From Anadara kagoshimensis (Eukaryota; Mollusca; Bivalvia; Arcoida; Arcidae), in NCBI GenBank assembly GCA_021292105.1, contig CM037870.1, positions 50,222,747 through 50,286,746 on the forward strand: DNA of 64,000 nt, given 5' to 3'. The notes beneath the pieces were generated by a model, which worked only from the letters and a program-made list of their open reading frames with translations, was not told where the DNA came from and made no database searches. The translations under genes were made by a program, and so were the position numbers. Positions 21,910 to 35,465 of this stretch are shown here, one piece after another; positions within the stretch are counted from its first letter, which is position 1; each line of letters starts with the position of its first letter.

Positions 21910-23018
21910 CGAGGGGAGGTCAAAAAGTTCATAGAACGGGATATATATTGCCGCAACAAACCATACGTTTTATTATTTTTTAATATAGTCCCCATTTACC
22001 CCAATGCATTAAGCCCACTTTTCTTTCAGACTTTCTATACCCTTTGTTTTAGTCCTGAAACCAGGCCTCTGTGGCAGCCTCAAGTCCATCATCATCACCA
22101 CCATCATCATCAGGGAATCTGATTCCCCGTAAATTGGATTTCATATTTCTAAATAGGAAATAATCACTGGGTGCCAAATCGGGACTGTAGGGTGGGTGAT
22201 TAAGTTGTTCGAACTTGCATTCACGAATCGCTGCTTGTGCAATCCTTGACTTGTGCACAAGAGTATTGTCGAGAAGAAACAAAACCCCTTGACTCAACTA
22301 TCCCCTCCTTTTTAATTTAATAGCAGCTCTCAGCTGCGTTATTAGATCAGCATAGTAAGCCCCAGTGATAGAGATTCCAGCAGGTTTATAATTGATTAAC
22401 AGAACACCCTTAGAATACCAAAGCACAGTGGCCATGACTTTACCAGCTGATGGTTGGGTTTTGAATTTCATTGGTTGGGGGAGCCAAGGTGCTTCCATTG
22501 CATGGAGTCTTTTTTGGTTTCTGGGTCCCAATGATGAATCCATGTTTCATCACCAGCTACTAAACGTCAATGGAAACTCTCCGGATTATTATTATAAATG
22601 CAAAGAAGCTCCCGACTTGACTGGAGTCTTTGGAAGCGATCCTGTACGTTAAGGTTTCTGGGGACCCATCTTGCGGATACTTTTGACATCCCAAGATGCT
22701 CGTGGATAACTGTGGACTAGGCAGGACCACTGTCACCGTGCATCTTGGCCATTCGCCGGTGAATTTCTTTGGCATTTGATTACTCTACTGTGAGGAACTT
22801 TAACTTACCATTACTGCCCTAAACTCAACATTTTGAGTTGCCATCATTGCTTGATGGTCACCAACTTTGAATGCTTTTGAGAATTACACAAATGTGTTTG
22901 TGACAAATAAACTTGATATGTTTAAAATGCGGAATGTTGTGTTGTCTAAATAAGTAAAGAAAATGTGTGTTACGCTTGGCTGAATACGCTGTTCTATGAA
23001 ATGTCTGACTTCCCCTCG
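21910..23018 (-). mobile_element. Mariner (Tc1/mariner) DNA transposon, inactive
   Basis: Terminal inverted repeats are cgaggggaggtcaaaaagtt at the left and the complement of ctgacttcccctcg at the right. Each end is flanked by TA (21908-21909 and 23019-23020), the expected target duplication. The ~1.1 kb length and coding strand fit mariner. Confidence 0.85.
22049..22775 (-). pseudogene. Broken mariner transposase
   Basis: Piecewise frames show QKRLHAMEAPWLPQPMKFK, then KVMATVLWYSKGVLLINY, and after a frameshift near 22298 FLLDNTLVHKS and PPYSPDLAPSDYFLFRNMKS. The second and third catalytic acidic residues of the D,D34D motif are the Asp in LLDN and in LAPSD. The first half is scrambled by frameshifts (near 22550), and an expanded GAT-type run (22085-22112) follows FPDD. 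It cannot encode an active enzyme. Confidence 0.85.
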
Positions 23019-23439
23019 TATGTATGCACTTTTTGCACTTAAAATATCAGTTTTACTTTGAACCTCAGAAAACACACTGAGTTATCATGTAAATGGAAAA
23101 TCCATGTAACTGGCTTACGGTAACCGTTCTCGTGAATACATATATGTATGCACTTATAATTTTAGTTTTACTTTGGACCTTAGCTACAAAATTGGTGATT
23201 AAGAATGGAAAGCCTAGACTGCGTACTTGATAACATCCAATGGAATCAAGAACAGGCAATAAGAAACAAACTAAATAGAAAAAACAATAAACAAGATCAA
23301 CACAATGTCATATTCAGACTGCTTCATATATATATAAAAAACTCTGCATCCGATATATAGTATTGACCACGTGTTCACTTCAAAACAAGGATATAGCATG
23401 TCACATTAATTTTGAGCTTGATGTCCTTACGTGGATTTC

Positions 23440-24410
23440 TTGATGATTTTGGTTAACGATGATTTCATAGCATCGCCGATGATAGCATAAATTCAATAGG
23501 CAATACTATTCTATTGTCAGAAATATACTATTTTCTGAATTGTCTGCTAGATAAAATACAAAAATCATCAAAAACTAAGATATACTACCTCATGCAAAGT
23601 ATTTCCAAAAATATATTTTAGTCATTTGGATACTGTATCAACCCCTATGAAAAGAAAATTGGTTTCACATTTTTTAGTCAAAACACTATCGATGAGGAAT
23701 TGTATTAATATTAATTAACGGTCGTCTGTAAAACTAAAACTGGTATAATATGTAACTTAAACCAATTAGTCAGAATCTCTGCTTGTTTTACTAAGCACCT
23801 CCGAGGATAGTATAAAATTAGTATGCATTACTTTTGTATCGTCAGAACTATGCTGTTGCCTAATTCTGCTGCAAGATCAAATACGAAAATCCTCAAAAAA
23901 GAAGATATATTCCTTCATAATAAGTATTCCCTTAGCAAATTTGGTTAAATATATGTTTGTCGTCCTTTGAAAATATTAAAATGGTTTCACATTTTTGGTC
24001 CAACAGTACTGGTGAAGATTCAAGAATTGTATTCAGAAACGGCCGTCCAGTGCTGAAAAATTAACATTTGTAATATGTAATTTAAACTACTTGGCCTGCT
24101 GGCGGACTAAGCCACCCAGGTGATAGCATGAACTGAGTAGGCATTGCTTTTGTATTGTCAGAAATATACCTTTGTCTAAATTTGCTGCTAGTTGAAATAT
24201 GAAAATCCTGAAAACTAAGGTACGCCCCTCATTCAAGTATTTCCTTAGCTAGATCTGGTTCAATAAAGTTTGGTTCTTCGGATACTGTTTCAACCCCTTG
24301 AAAAATGGTTTAATAATTTTGGTCCAAGCACTACTGATGAGGAATTGTATTCAGAAACAACCGCCATGTGCTGTAAAATTAACACTGGTATAATATGTAA
24401 TTAAGATGAG
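23440..24410. repeat. Degenerate ~325 bp tandem repeat, three copies
   Basis: Equivalent phrases recur: 'gatagcataaattcaatagg' (23478), 'gatagtataaaattagtatg' (about 23810) and 'gatagcatgaactgagtagg' (about 24121). 'gaattgtatt' follows each about 230 bp later. Copies are well diverged, hence old. Confidence 0.75.
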
Positions 24411-25004
24411 AAGAACAACTCTAGAAGTATGCCCCATATCTGTTTCACAAATATTATGCATTTCCCCTTAATCTATTAAAACCCTGTTTTCGAGATTGTT
24501 AAATGTCAATCTTTGCTCAAACTCTTACTATAAAACGTATGCACACGCCGTACAATTTCCACAATTGTCACTTCAAACTGGAAAAAAATCTATGTCGAAC
24601 TACCCTACCTTTTGATCCTTGAAAACAAATGATTGATTACTGGTAATGTAGATTACATCATAAACTACCTGAGAAGATTATAATGCTACATGTAAGTAGT
24701 TTTTACACCTGGTATAGTCACATGCTCAATGTTCAGAGGTGTTCAATACCATTTTTTACCGTTATAATATAGTCAGGTAACTTATTAGTCATCCATACTT
24801 TCAGCTATTTTTTCGTTTTAAGGATAAAAAGGGTGGGGTGCTGGATATAGCCTTTTATTACTTTGAAGTGAAATTGGAAATTTTCCAGAGGGTGCAGACT
24901 TTATAAGTAAAATTTGGAGCAGAGACTGATATTGTATATTATTTCACTTTATAATAAAACGACGGCTTTCGAGTTTTTTTTTGTAAAATGTGCCTACAAT
25001 TTCT

Positions 25005-27770
25005 AAACAAGAGGCCCATGGGCCTGATACGCTCACCTGATAACTAACGGCTAGCTGATAGATTTAAAGAACACATAAATACTAAACCCCAATGAATTTT
25101 TTCTTAACATCATGATAACCATTGTATCAATACCTACAACATTCTAATATATATGCCTATACAAAAAGTTTATAGTTTTTGAGATAATTAACCATTTTGG
25201 TATTGTTTCACATCTGTGACCTTGACCTTTGAACCCATGACCTTTTTCTATACATCAAAATGAACGTTGTATCAATACCTACAACATTCTAATATACATG
25301 CCTATACAAAATGTTTATAGTTTTCGAGATAATTAACCATTTCGGTATTGTTTCACATCTGTGACCTTGACCTTTGAACCCACGACCTTTTTCTATACAT
25401 CAAATGATCGTTGTATCAATACCTACAACATTCTAATATACATGCCTATACAAAAAAGTTTATAGTTTTCGAGATAATTAACCATTTCGGTATTGTTTCA
25501 CATCTGTGACCTTGACCTTTGAACCCATGACCTTTTTCTATACATCAAAATGAACGTTGTATCAATACCTACAACATTCTAATATACATGCCTATACAAA
25601 ATGTTTATAGTTTTCGAGATAATTAACCATTTTGGTATTGTTTCGCATCTGTGACCTTGACCTTTGAACCATGACCTTTTTCTATACATCAAAATGATCG
25701 TTGTATCAATACCTACAACATTCTAATATACATGCCTATACAAAATGTTTATAGTTTTTGAGATAATTAACCATTTTGGTATTGTTTCGCATCTGTGACC
25801 TTGACCTATGAACCCATGATCTTTTTCTATACATCAAAATGATCGTTGTATCAATACCTACAACATTCTAATATACATGTCTATACAAAAAGTTTATAGT
25901 TTTCGAGATAATTAACCATTTTGGTATTGTTTCGCATCTGTGACCTTGACCTTTGAACCCATGATCTTTTTCTATACATCAAAATGATCGTTGTATCAAT
26001 ACCTACAACATTCTAATATACATGCCTATACAAAAAGTTTATAGTTTTCGAGATAATTAACCATTTCAGTATTGTTTCACATTTGTGACCTTGACCTTTG
26101 AACCCATGACCTTTTTCTATACATCAAAATGAACGTTGTATCAATACCTACAACATTCTAATATACATGCCTATACAAAATGTTTATAGTTTTCGAGATA
26201 ATTAACCATTTTGGTATTGTTTCGCATCTGTGACCTTGACCTTTGAACCCATGACCTTTTTCTATACATCAAAATGAACGTTGTATCAATACCTACAACA
26301 TTCTAATATACATGCCTATACAAAATGTTTATAGTTTTTGAGATAATTAACCATTTTGGTATTGTTTCGCATCTGTGACCTTGACCTATGAACCCATGAT
26401 CTTTTTCTATACATCAAAATGATCGTTGTATCAATACCTACAACATTCTAATATACATGTCTATACAAAAAGTTTATAGTTTTCGAGATAATTAACCATT
26501 TTGGTATTGTTTCGCATCTGTGACCTTGACCTATGAACCCATGATCTTTTTCTATACATCAAAATGATCGTTGTATCAATACCTACAACATTCTAATATA
26601 CATGCCTATACAAAAAGTTTATAGTTTTCGAGATAATTAACCATTTCAGTATTGTTTCACATCTGTGACCTTGACCTTTGAACCCATGACCTTTTTCTAT
26701 ACATCAAAATGATCGTTGTATCGATACCTACAACATTCTAATATACATGCCTATACAAAAAGTTTATAGTTTTCGAGATAATTAACCATTTCGATATTGT
26801 TTCACATCTGTGACCTTGACCTTTGAACCCATGACCTTTTTCTATACATCAAAATGAACGTTGTATCAATACCTACAACATTCTAATATACATGCCTATA
26901 CAAAATGTTTATAGTTTTCGAGATAATTAACCATTTCGGTATTGTTTCGCATCTGTGACCTTGACCTTTGAACCCATGACCTTTTTCTATACATCAAAAT
27001 GATCGTTGTATCAATACCTACAACATTCTAATATACATGCCTATACAAAATGTTTATAGTTTTCGAGATAATTAACCATTTCGGTATTGTTTCGCATCTG
27101 TGACCTTGACCTTTGAACCCATGACCTTTTTCTATACATCAAAATGATCGTTGTATCGATACCTACAACATTCTAATATACATGCCTATACAAAAAGTTT
27201 ATAGTTTTCGAGATAATAATTATAATCAGAGGTAAAAAAAATTAGGTCACGACCTTCACAATCGACCTTGACCTCATTTTGAAGATACTAACAAGAAGAT
27301 GTCAAAACTGAAAACCCCATGTCATTATCTGGTCAAATAGTCAAGTTATAACAATTTGAAGCTATTTTACGATTTTTTCAAAATTAAACGCAAAAACGCG
27401 TAACCTATTTTTTATCCGAATTTCACAAAATGAACAAACTATAGGCTTAAGACCCTAGAGAAGCCAAATATCACATCAGATTTTTTCTCCAATTAGTACT
27501 TTCGAAGAAGAAGATTTTTTAAGATTTTTGCACCCCTAGGTCACCTTGACCTAGTTATGGTAGCCATAGCAACGCCACGAACAAATCTGAATTGCACCGG
27601 CCCATATATACTTCTGACAAAGTTTCATTAAAAACTGTCCAGTAGTTTCAGAGGAGAAGTCGAAAATAGGTGTTAACGACGCACACACGCACACACGCAC
27701 ACACGCACGCACACACACACGCTGCGCTATGCCATAAGCTCACATGACCTTCGGTCAGGTGAGCTAAAAA
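25005..27770. mobile_element. Dispersed 'gctcacctg' element with internal tandem expansion
   Basis: The left end reads gaggcccatgggcctgatac + 'gctcacctgat'. The right end reads 'gccataagctcacatgacct' and 'ggtcaggtgagct'. These ends are loosely inverted. The middle is the 145 bp array listed next, and a cacacg microsatellite lies at 27679-27722. An unexpanded relative is at 12001-12480. Confidence 0.6.
25108..27215. repeat. 145 bp tandem array, about 14.4 copies
   Basis: The phrase 'cgttgtatcaatacctacaa' recurs every 144-146 bp from 25120 to 27150. Each unit has 'ctgtgaccttgacc' and 'ttgaacc', then 'tttttctatacatc'. Units differ by only a few bases, with some substitutions (cggt/tggt, cctttg/cctatg) shared by neighbours. 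Confidence 0.95.
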
Positions 27771-27854
27771 TAGGGATTTAGTAATAATATATATGGTGAA
27801 TTAATAGTTTTGTTCTATTTATGACAAAAGCGACAATGTGGGGAGATTGGCAAA

Positions 27855-27960
27855 AGAAGTCACTACTGATTTCCAAGTCTTGGTCAAAGCAGGCCAGGGT
27901 TCGAACTCTGACCTTCACCACTTTACCAACTACGCTAACGTAGTGATCGCACCATTACAT
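27855..27960 (-). mobile_element. SINE head fragment
   Basis: It contains a box B complement (ggccagggttcgaactctga) preceded by 'ccaagtcttgg', as in the SINE at 46010-46265. Partial. Confidence 0.5.
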
Positions 27961-27964
27961 GAAA

Positions 27965-28930
27965 TTATTTGAAATATCGGTCGAAAAGTAGTTTTGTATA
28001 ATCAGTGGTATCAGCATGTTGCTTTGTGATTCTTCTTGTATTGTTATTTCGGGTTTTTTGTGGCTTTTGATACTGCCAACCCCATGGTATAGTTCAATGT
28101 TCCATTTTATTTTATTTCAGACGTTTAAATTAAAAAATATACTAGAATATAATTTTTTCAAATTCTTGAACTATTTATAAAATCAGATCAGTAATTATTT
28201 AAAGAAAGTTCGAAGGTCAAACATAAACGTGCTAAACAGAATATATAATCCATGACAATGAATAAACAGCAATGTAATTAAAGAAACCCTGTTTTCTCAT
28301 AAAGTAGTACCACCTATTGCCCGCTAATGACTAAACGATAGTGTATATGAACTCCTAAAAGGACAAACCAGTAAAAACGCTATTTGAACGTTATTCTTCC
28401 AAAGCTAAAATTAGTTCAACATAAACACGTTGAATGTGGAAAATGGTAATTACTGTGATATAAATAGAAGGTTCGTCCCAATATAACATAAAGGGACCAA
28501 TTTTAATTGTTCTATGGCACCATGAGACAACATAGCATCTTAGCTTGCACCCAAATAAAATTCACAAAGATGCGTTTATCAAAAGAGAAAAAGACCGTTT
28601 TCAATTATTCTGTCTAATTCTTCTCAGTTTTGTTTTTGTTCAAAGAAGTAACCATAATCTAAATAAACTCTGCATGCACTACCACAGAATGATAACGTTG
28701 TTCTTGTTAATACACAGTCTCACGTTTAAACACATAGTTTTTCATAAGTCCACGATTTCCATATTTTGTATCATTATGTCATTTTATAAAGTATTTACTA
28801 ATTGTGGTGAATTGTGCAAATATGTTAACACACTGTGTAGATGAAAATGATCCCTTACTAAAATGATATTATATTTAGTTTGATATATAACTCTGTCGTG
28901 GTCAGCTCTCTTTTCTGGGTTCTTAAAATA
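27965..28930. other. 3' flank of SLC6 gene 1, no gene seen
   Basis: Downstream of the transporter stop. It would hold the 3' UTR and poly(A) site. I see no unambiguous AATAAA on the minus strand close to the stop. Confidence 0.4.
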
Positions 28931-28938
28931 ATCCTTTA

Positions 28939-29223
28939 TCAGAATTTTGTTAATTCGTCATTTTGAACATTATTCAGATATTCATCATGAGGAACATATC
29001 CTGTGTTTTCAACCCCTCCGCCTTTTCCCGGTGATGATACCGAGTGAATGTTGACTTTATCTTGATAATAATGTTCCTCCTGGTACGGAGCTTTCTTCGT
29101 GAACCCATTCGTTGGAGCAGATGTGTAATCTGTGAAAGGTAAGTCATCAGCATATAGTCCTGTTCTGTCCTCCGGATTTGCCGGTCCCCAGGCTTTTGTT
29201 GGCGAGTTTAATCTGATGCATGT
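28939..29223 (-). CDS. SLC6 gene 1, C-terminal tail exon and stop
   Basis: 285 bp including the stop. The tail starts [20 protein letters not shown]; the SP...WGPA.(P/L)E phrase is shared with gene 2. It contains ENTGY and ends ELTKF, a possible class I PDZ ligand (T-x-F). Acceptor ttttaaaacag. Confidence 0.93.
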   Translation of the reverse strand, partial: TCIRLNSPTKAWGPANPEDRTGLYADDLPFTDYTSAPTNGFTKKAPYQEEHYYQDKVNIHSVSSPGKGGGVENTGYVPHDEYLNNVQNDELTKF

Positions 29224-32200
29224 CTGTTTTAAAAAAAAACACAAGAAGACATGAAATAACGGCTTTTATCGGTAGTTATCGTGGTGTTTTATGAACACAT
29301 TGCAACAAATATTATCAGATTTTGGTTCTTATGGCAAATGTCAAACCAAAATATACTAAAGCCATTTGACAGAGGAAAAACATCGAGCAAAAAAACCAGT
29401 TTGTTTCAAAATCGATAAAAATGACCCAAACACGCGTGACACAACATTTTAGCATACTGGACCTATAGCTAATATCAATACAACAAATGTCTTTATAATA
29501 TGCAGGAACAGCGTTTAGTAAACGTCTTCTATATTTATTTCTAATCATTCAAAAACATCAATCTCCCAAAATGTTAGAAGTAACAACGCAAATAGTTATG
29601 GGTTTTTTCTGCTCACCTGTCCGACGCCGTTCATGCAGGTGTAAACTACGAACCAAACCGGGATCAAGAAAACGACCGCTGCTACCATCAACCATCCCAA
29701 AGCGTTGGCAAAGTCAGGATATCCTTTTAAGGGTTCATATGTTCTGGACTTCATTACAATGATTGTCTGTAGGTAAAACAGTACAAATTAAATACATAAA
29801 CAATCTGGTTAGTTATCAGTTGTCATATGGGTCAGTAAGATATATTCTGAATGGACGCTGTCCATACTAAGAAATTTATTTCTAAACCGGATGGGGTAAT
29901 TGAAAAATAGCCTGAATGGTCGCTGTCTATGCTAAGAAATTTGTAAAGGAGATGGAAGGGAGTCGGAACATGTATCTCAAATATTCTTAATACTTGAACG
30001 GCATTGACATTTTTAGGTATGTCTATTGACCAGTAGGAAATATCTATGTCAAACTTGTAAGAGCGGATATTATTACTAAAGCTGTTTTAAGTTTAGTACT
30101 TAAACGGCCTTTTAGGAATCAAACTCCCGTTCAGTAGTGCTCTGATGGACCAAAATTGATTGTGGAAATATATAAAATTTTGGAATGTTGGAATGTGTTT
30201 TAGAGAAAAACCAAAACGCATTTTCCACATCCAACTAAGGCAATACTTTAAACGACTAAGCAAAGCTTAATTTTTTAGGAGTTTTAAAATTAAAGCAGAA
30301 AATGTCGATGAATAACGAAAAATAATCAAACGATGATTTCAGAGAGTGACAGATATACTCACCAACAGGGCCACTGGTGACAACAATATCCACGTGAGTC
30401 CAAAGTAGATAAAACTGATAGAAATACAAATGTTTGAGCCCAGCATCATCTCAATATCTCGCTTAAATCGGAAAAATCCTAAAATATAATCACTAAAATC
30501 GAAAGTTTCTGTATAATTTATTAAAGAAATGATAGAATTTTGAAAGATGTATAAACTAAATTAAAAACTGTTGGTGTCTTTCTTTTTTTAAAGTGACAAC
30601 TTGGTGTCTTATATCACGAGTTTAATAAAATTGTATTTTATTGCATCAGACAGGGTTAAATTCTCTATTATATATACATTAAGTATATTTTAGAGTGAAA
30701 AACAGAGTAACATTTAATAGAAATTTAAAACAAAACCCACAAACATACCAGTCAATGTCAAAAGCAAAATTAAAACTTTGAAAACTAGCAAATTGATTAA
30801 AGTATATGAACCATAGTGGTGAGACCGAACTACGGAAGGGTACGCATATCCTGTCAGCTAGCTACACAATTCAAAATTTTGAAGCTGCATCAGTCCGAGT
30901 GACGGTGGACAGCAGTTGTTTGTTTCCTTTAAGAATCTTGATGGAAGAAAGTCCCGTAAGTCATACAAACCGTAAATATATATAATGGAGATAAATTCAA
31001 ACAGTCCAATAAAAAGTAATGGGAAGCCACCAACATATGTGTCCTGTACGTTCAGTAGGTAGGATCCACCCTGAAACACAAAGAATTTGATTACAAAAGA
31101 CTTTGTAATAGAAATGGAACTTGGACGTTTCACGATCTAAATTTTTGCTTGACAATACCCAGGTCAACCAGACACCATACCAAAAGTGAAAACATGACAA
31201 GTGGAATGAAGAAAAGAGCGGCCAATGCACGCCATAAGTGGGAACACGAGAAGAGAGCTAGAAAAACCAGGAACACAAAAAGAAAATACAAACCAAATAA
31301 AAATAACAACCAAAGCACAAAAAAGTGAGATCTGTAGGCCTATAACTACATATCTTATACAAAAACATTGAGAAAATATTATTATATACAGTGATATATT
31401 TCTGAAAGTAAACACATTCTAAACCAGTAGACTGAAAACCTACCCGTGTTGCCATTGGTAAACCTAACAGGAACCCGGCCATACAAATTGAAAACCGGAA
31501 CAGTGTAGTCCGAAATTTATTATTCAGCACATCTCTCAACTCATCAACAAGTCCTGTAATTATGGTCTCTACGATGGAAAACTGAGGTAAACATAAATAC
31601 AAAACTCTAATTAATGGTCATATATATATATATATTTAATTTTCTGAATGAAATATTCCATTATTTGTAATATTACAGGCAGTCAGCAGCAAAACGAGTT
31701 TGACTTTTCCGTGTTTTCCAAAATCAAATTAATATTTCTATTACATATATTTCTAAGTACGTATTATAGACTTACATACATACACATAACTCTATATATT
31801 TTAATAATAGCTTTTATTTATCAGGAAAATGGCATTTTGTTGAATTCACAAAAAAACGGAAATAATTTTGAATATTTAAGATTACAAGCATCTTGAAAAA
31901 ATCAACACTAGTACAATGTGTAAAATAAATAATAAATAAGATCACACATTGACCATTGTCTTAAACATTGTATTAGTCAGTAAATCTATAGTTTGACCTC
32001 GAACTAAATGCAACAGAATAGGTGCTCTTGTATACACACAATGTTTATGATAACAAATCTACAAAAATCTGATTAGGGCAAAGCAGTTTTTCGGGGTTTT
32101 AACTTCTTATGGATTTTCTATAGACTAGGAACTCTTGGGTTTTAGTCCCATTATCATTTGGTGTTTTTAGATGTGAACAAAATGTAAAGCAAAGATACTG

Positions 32201-35200
32201 GAATTACTCAATCATAATGATCAAATACACATTTAACAATTCTGATCCCATGTTGAGTTAAATGATCAGATTATTTTAATTTGATTGCATTTTAGTTTTA
32301 GTCTGTCACAATGTAATATTTCTAGTGAAGAAAAATTAATTACTCAGAGTAATGATGTAGAAAAATAGAACAATATGTTTTTTAACCCAAGATACACTTA
32401 ATTTTTCATTTATGTGCATATTAAAATCTATCTGACGTTAATTCTTCTTTTGTTCAATTTTTCACCATTCCATTTTCGCTGGTTATTATAAAGTCTTTCA
32501 ACAAAATAATTTAATATTTATACATTCTATATACATATTGCAATCAAAATGTTTGAATTGAAAAATATCTAAATGTCTGTGTAAAATTTAGGCTCATGGT
32601 GCAATTTATCTCCCTTTTGTGTAGAAAAACTATTGACAACTTCAGTTGGCGACAAAAAGGCATATTCCACTGATTTAAAACTGTTATTTAATAATGATGA
32701 ACAATAATACTGTCTTGAAAACAATCACATTAAAATATTTTCTGTTGCAATTACTTTGAGGTTTGATCCTATTTTTTTCTTGGATTGACTGGACTATATA
32801 AGAACTTCATATATAGAGCTTTTTACCTGTCCGCATCAATAAAATAAAATAATTTTGAAAGGATTGTGCGTAATATTTCATTTATTCATGCGGTTATGTT
32901 TTTTCATGGAGTCCCGTGTCCAAATACCATTTGTTTGTCATCAAATCAAAGCTTTCGTTTAATTTTCAATGTGAGTGATTGTTATTTATATACAACAAAA
33001 TTGACACATACCAGAGAACTAAAGCCTAACGTAGCCATCATAAAGAAGAATAAAATTGACCATAAAGGAGCGACTGGCATCTGGGCTAATCCCTCTGGAT
33101 AAACAACGAAGGTTAATCCTGGTCCTTGTAATTAAACAAAAACATATATTATATATAATGTTACATAATTATTAAAAGACACTATGATTTTTTTTTCAAA
33201 ATGTTTTCAAACATGGGGTTCGCCGCTGTACCATGTGATCAGTACTTTAATGTTTATGCGGGACGTGTTGGAAAACGTTTATGCCTCAAACTTCTGGAAA
33301 AACGTAGTTTTTACGGAAAAACATGAACTTATATTATTCCATATCCAATGGGAATAATAATGCCGCACAAAAGGCAAGGAGTACGTGGTCAAGCGGCGAC
33401 TTATGCCACTTTTTTAAGGTACTATAGATTATTTCGACAAACGGATTGTTCGTTTAAGTCTTGATTAGTTAAATTAATGCTTAACAAACCTCAAATTAAA
33501 TAATCGATAAAGAAAAGAATGTTGACTAATTAAATGAAAACTGTCTAAGCTTCGAACAACTGGAGCCAGATAAATTAGAGCGATCTTCAAAACTTTTGAG
33601 TTTCGGAATAAATTCAAAAGTAACGAAATTATTTCGATTTTAAATTAGTCAGATCAAAATATAAAAGTACTGTTATCTGATGCATGATTTGTTTAAACTG
33701 GGCAAATATACTGGTAGTATAGAAACATTTTACCATCTTTAGCCACTTCATGGATGTGAACACCTTTTGCTTTCGCCATGAAACCCAGAACAGCAAATAT
33801 AACAAATCCTGCATAGAAGCTGGTCATACAGTTAATGATAGGTATCAGAAATGCGTCTCTGAAATAAAGAACATGTACATTATGAATACTAAAACATATT
33901 TACCTTGCTCCTATGTAACGTTATGTGTTTTTGTGCGTTTTTATATTGTAAACTAGGTTTGAATGATTTTTTAGAAAAATAAATCAATCAAAAACAAACA
34001 AACTAATCCATGTCCAAAGCACAATCCCAAATAAAAGTTAAAAACTTTAAAACTGACAAATTAGGTAAGTCACGTGAACTTCCACCAGGGAAGTGAGACC
34101 GTGTGTTTTGGAAGGGTAAACACCACAAGTTTAGCTAGATACAAACGCCACGCGTGTTATCAAAATTGAGAGTAAAAGGAATATGAAACTATGGGACGTC
34201 GTATATATCCAGACAACCCTGGATACAGAGACATGGGACGTCGTATATATCCAGACAACCCTGGATACAGAGACATGGGACGTCGTATATATCCAGACAA
34301 CCCTGGATACAGAGACATGGGGCGTCGTATATATCCAGACAACCCTGGATACAGAGACATTGGGGCGTCGTATATATCCAGACAACCCTGGATACAGAGA
34401 CATCAATGGGACGTCGTATATATCCAGACAACCCTGGATACAGAGACATGGGGCGTCGTATATATCCAGACAACCCTGGATACAGAGACATGGGGCGTCG
34501 TATATATCCAGACAACCCTGGATACAGAGACATGGGACGTCGTATATATCCAGACAACCCTGGATACAGAGACATCAATGGGGCGTCGTATATATCCAGA
34601 CAACCCTGGATACAGAGACATCAATGGGACGTCGTATATATCCAGACAACCCTGGATACAGAGACATCAATGGGACGTCGTATATATCCAGACAACCCTG
34701 GATACAGAGACATCAATGGGACGTCGTATATATCCAGACAACCCTGGATACAGAGACATCAATGGGACGTCGTATATATCCAGACAACCCTGGATACAGA
34801 GACATCAATGGGACGTCGTATATATCCAGACAACCCTGGATACAGAGACATCAATGGGACGTCGTATATATCCAGACAACCCTGGATACAGAGACATGGG
34901 ACGTCGTATATATCCAGACAACCCTGGATACAGAGACATCAATGGGACGTCGTATATATCCAGACAACCCTGGATACAGAGACATCAATGGGACGTCGTA
35001 TATATCCAGACAACCCTGGATACAGAGACATCATACTTATCAATATAACTGTGTGATGACGTTTATTAAAAAATTGTGAGGGTCCTGATAAGACTGTGCT
35101 TGCGATATCCTTGGGCCAATCATTTATTTATAAGCCGCTGGGTCCTTTGTATAATGTTCCCGTAATGGGAACAAACTCTTCAATACCGATATAATTGTGA

Positions 35201-35413
35201 AACAAATATACCATAAGCACGAGAATCGGGTATATTACTGCATAGAAAAGGAAAGTTGACAATAGAACAATTGAATTCATCACGCTTGTCATTAACTTCA
35301 AATTTGTCTTTTTTTCTATCAATATCAAATTTGTTACTGGAAAATATAAATTGGCCAGACTTATTTCACTACATGTGGTGAAATACTTTAACTGAATATA
35401 ATACCTGTCAGAG

Positions 35414-35465
<52 letters not shown>

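Noticed and set aside
22049..22543. Active transposase or a poly-acidic cellular protein
   Set aside because: Frameshifts separate the catalytic blocks and the acidic run is a microsatellite expansion in a dead mariner.
34183..35079. Long overlapping frames on both strands (up to 298 codons) across the minisatellite
   Set aside because: A 42 bp repeat without stops gives open frames in several registers; there is no initiation context, domain or splice support.
35128..35421. Membrane-protein-like frame of 97 codons on the minus strand
   Set aside because: It is the out-of-frame reading of the RT element remnant.
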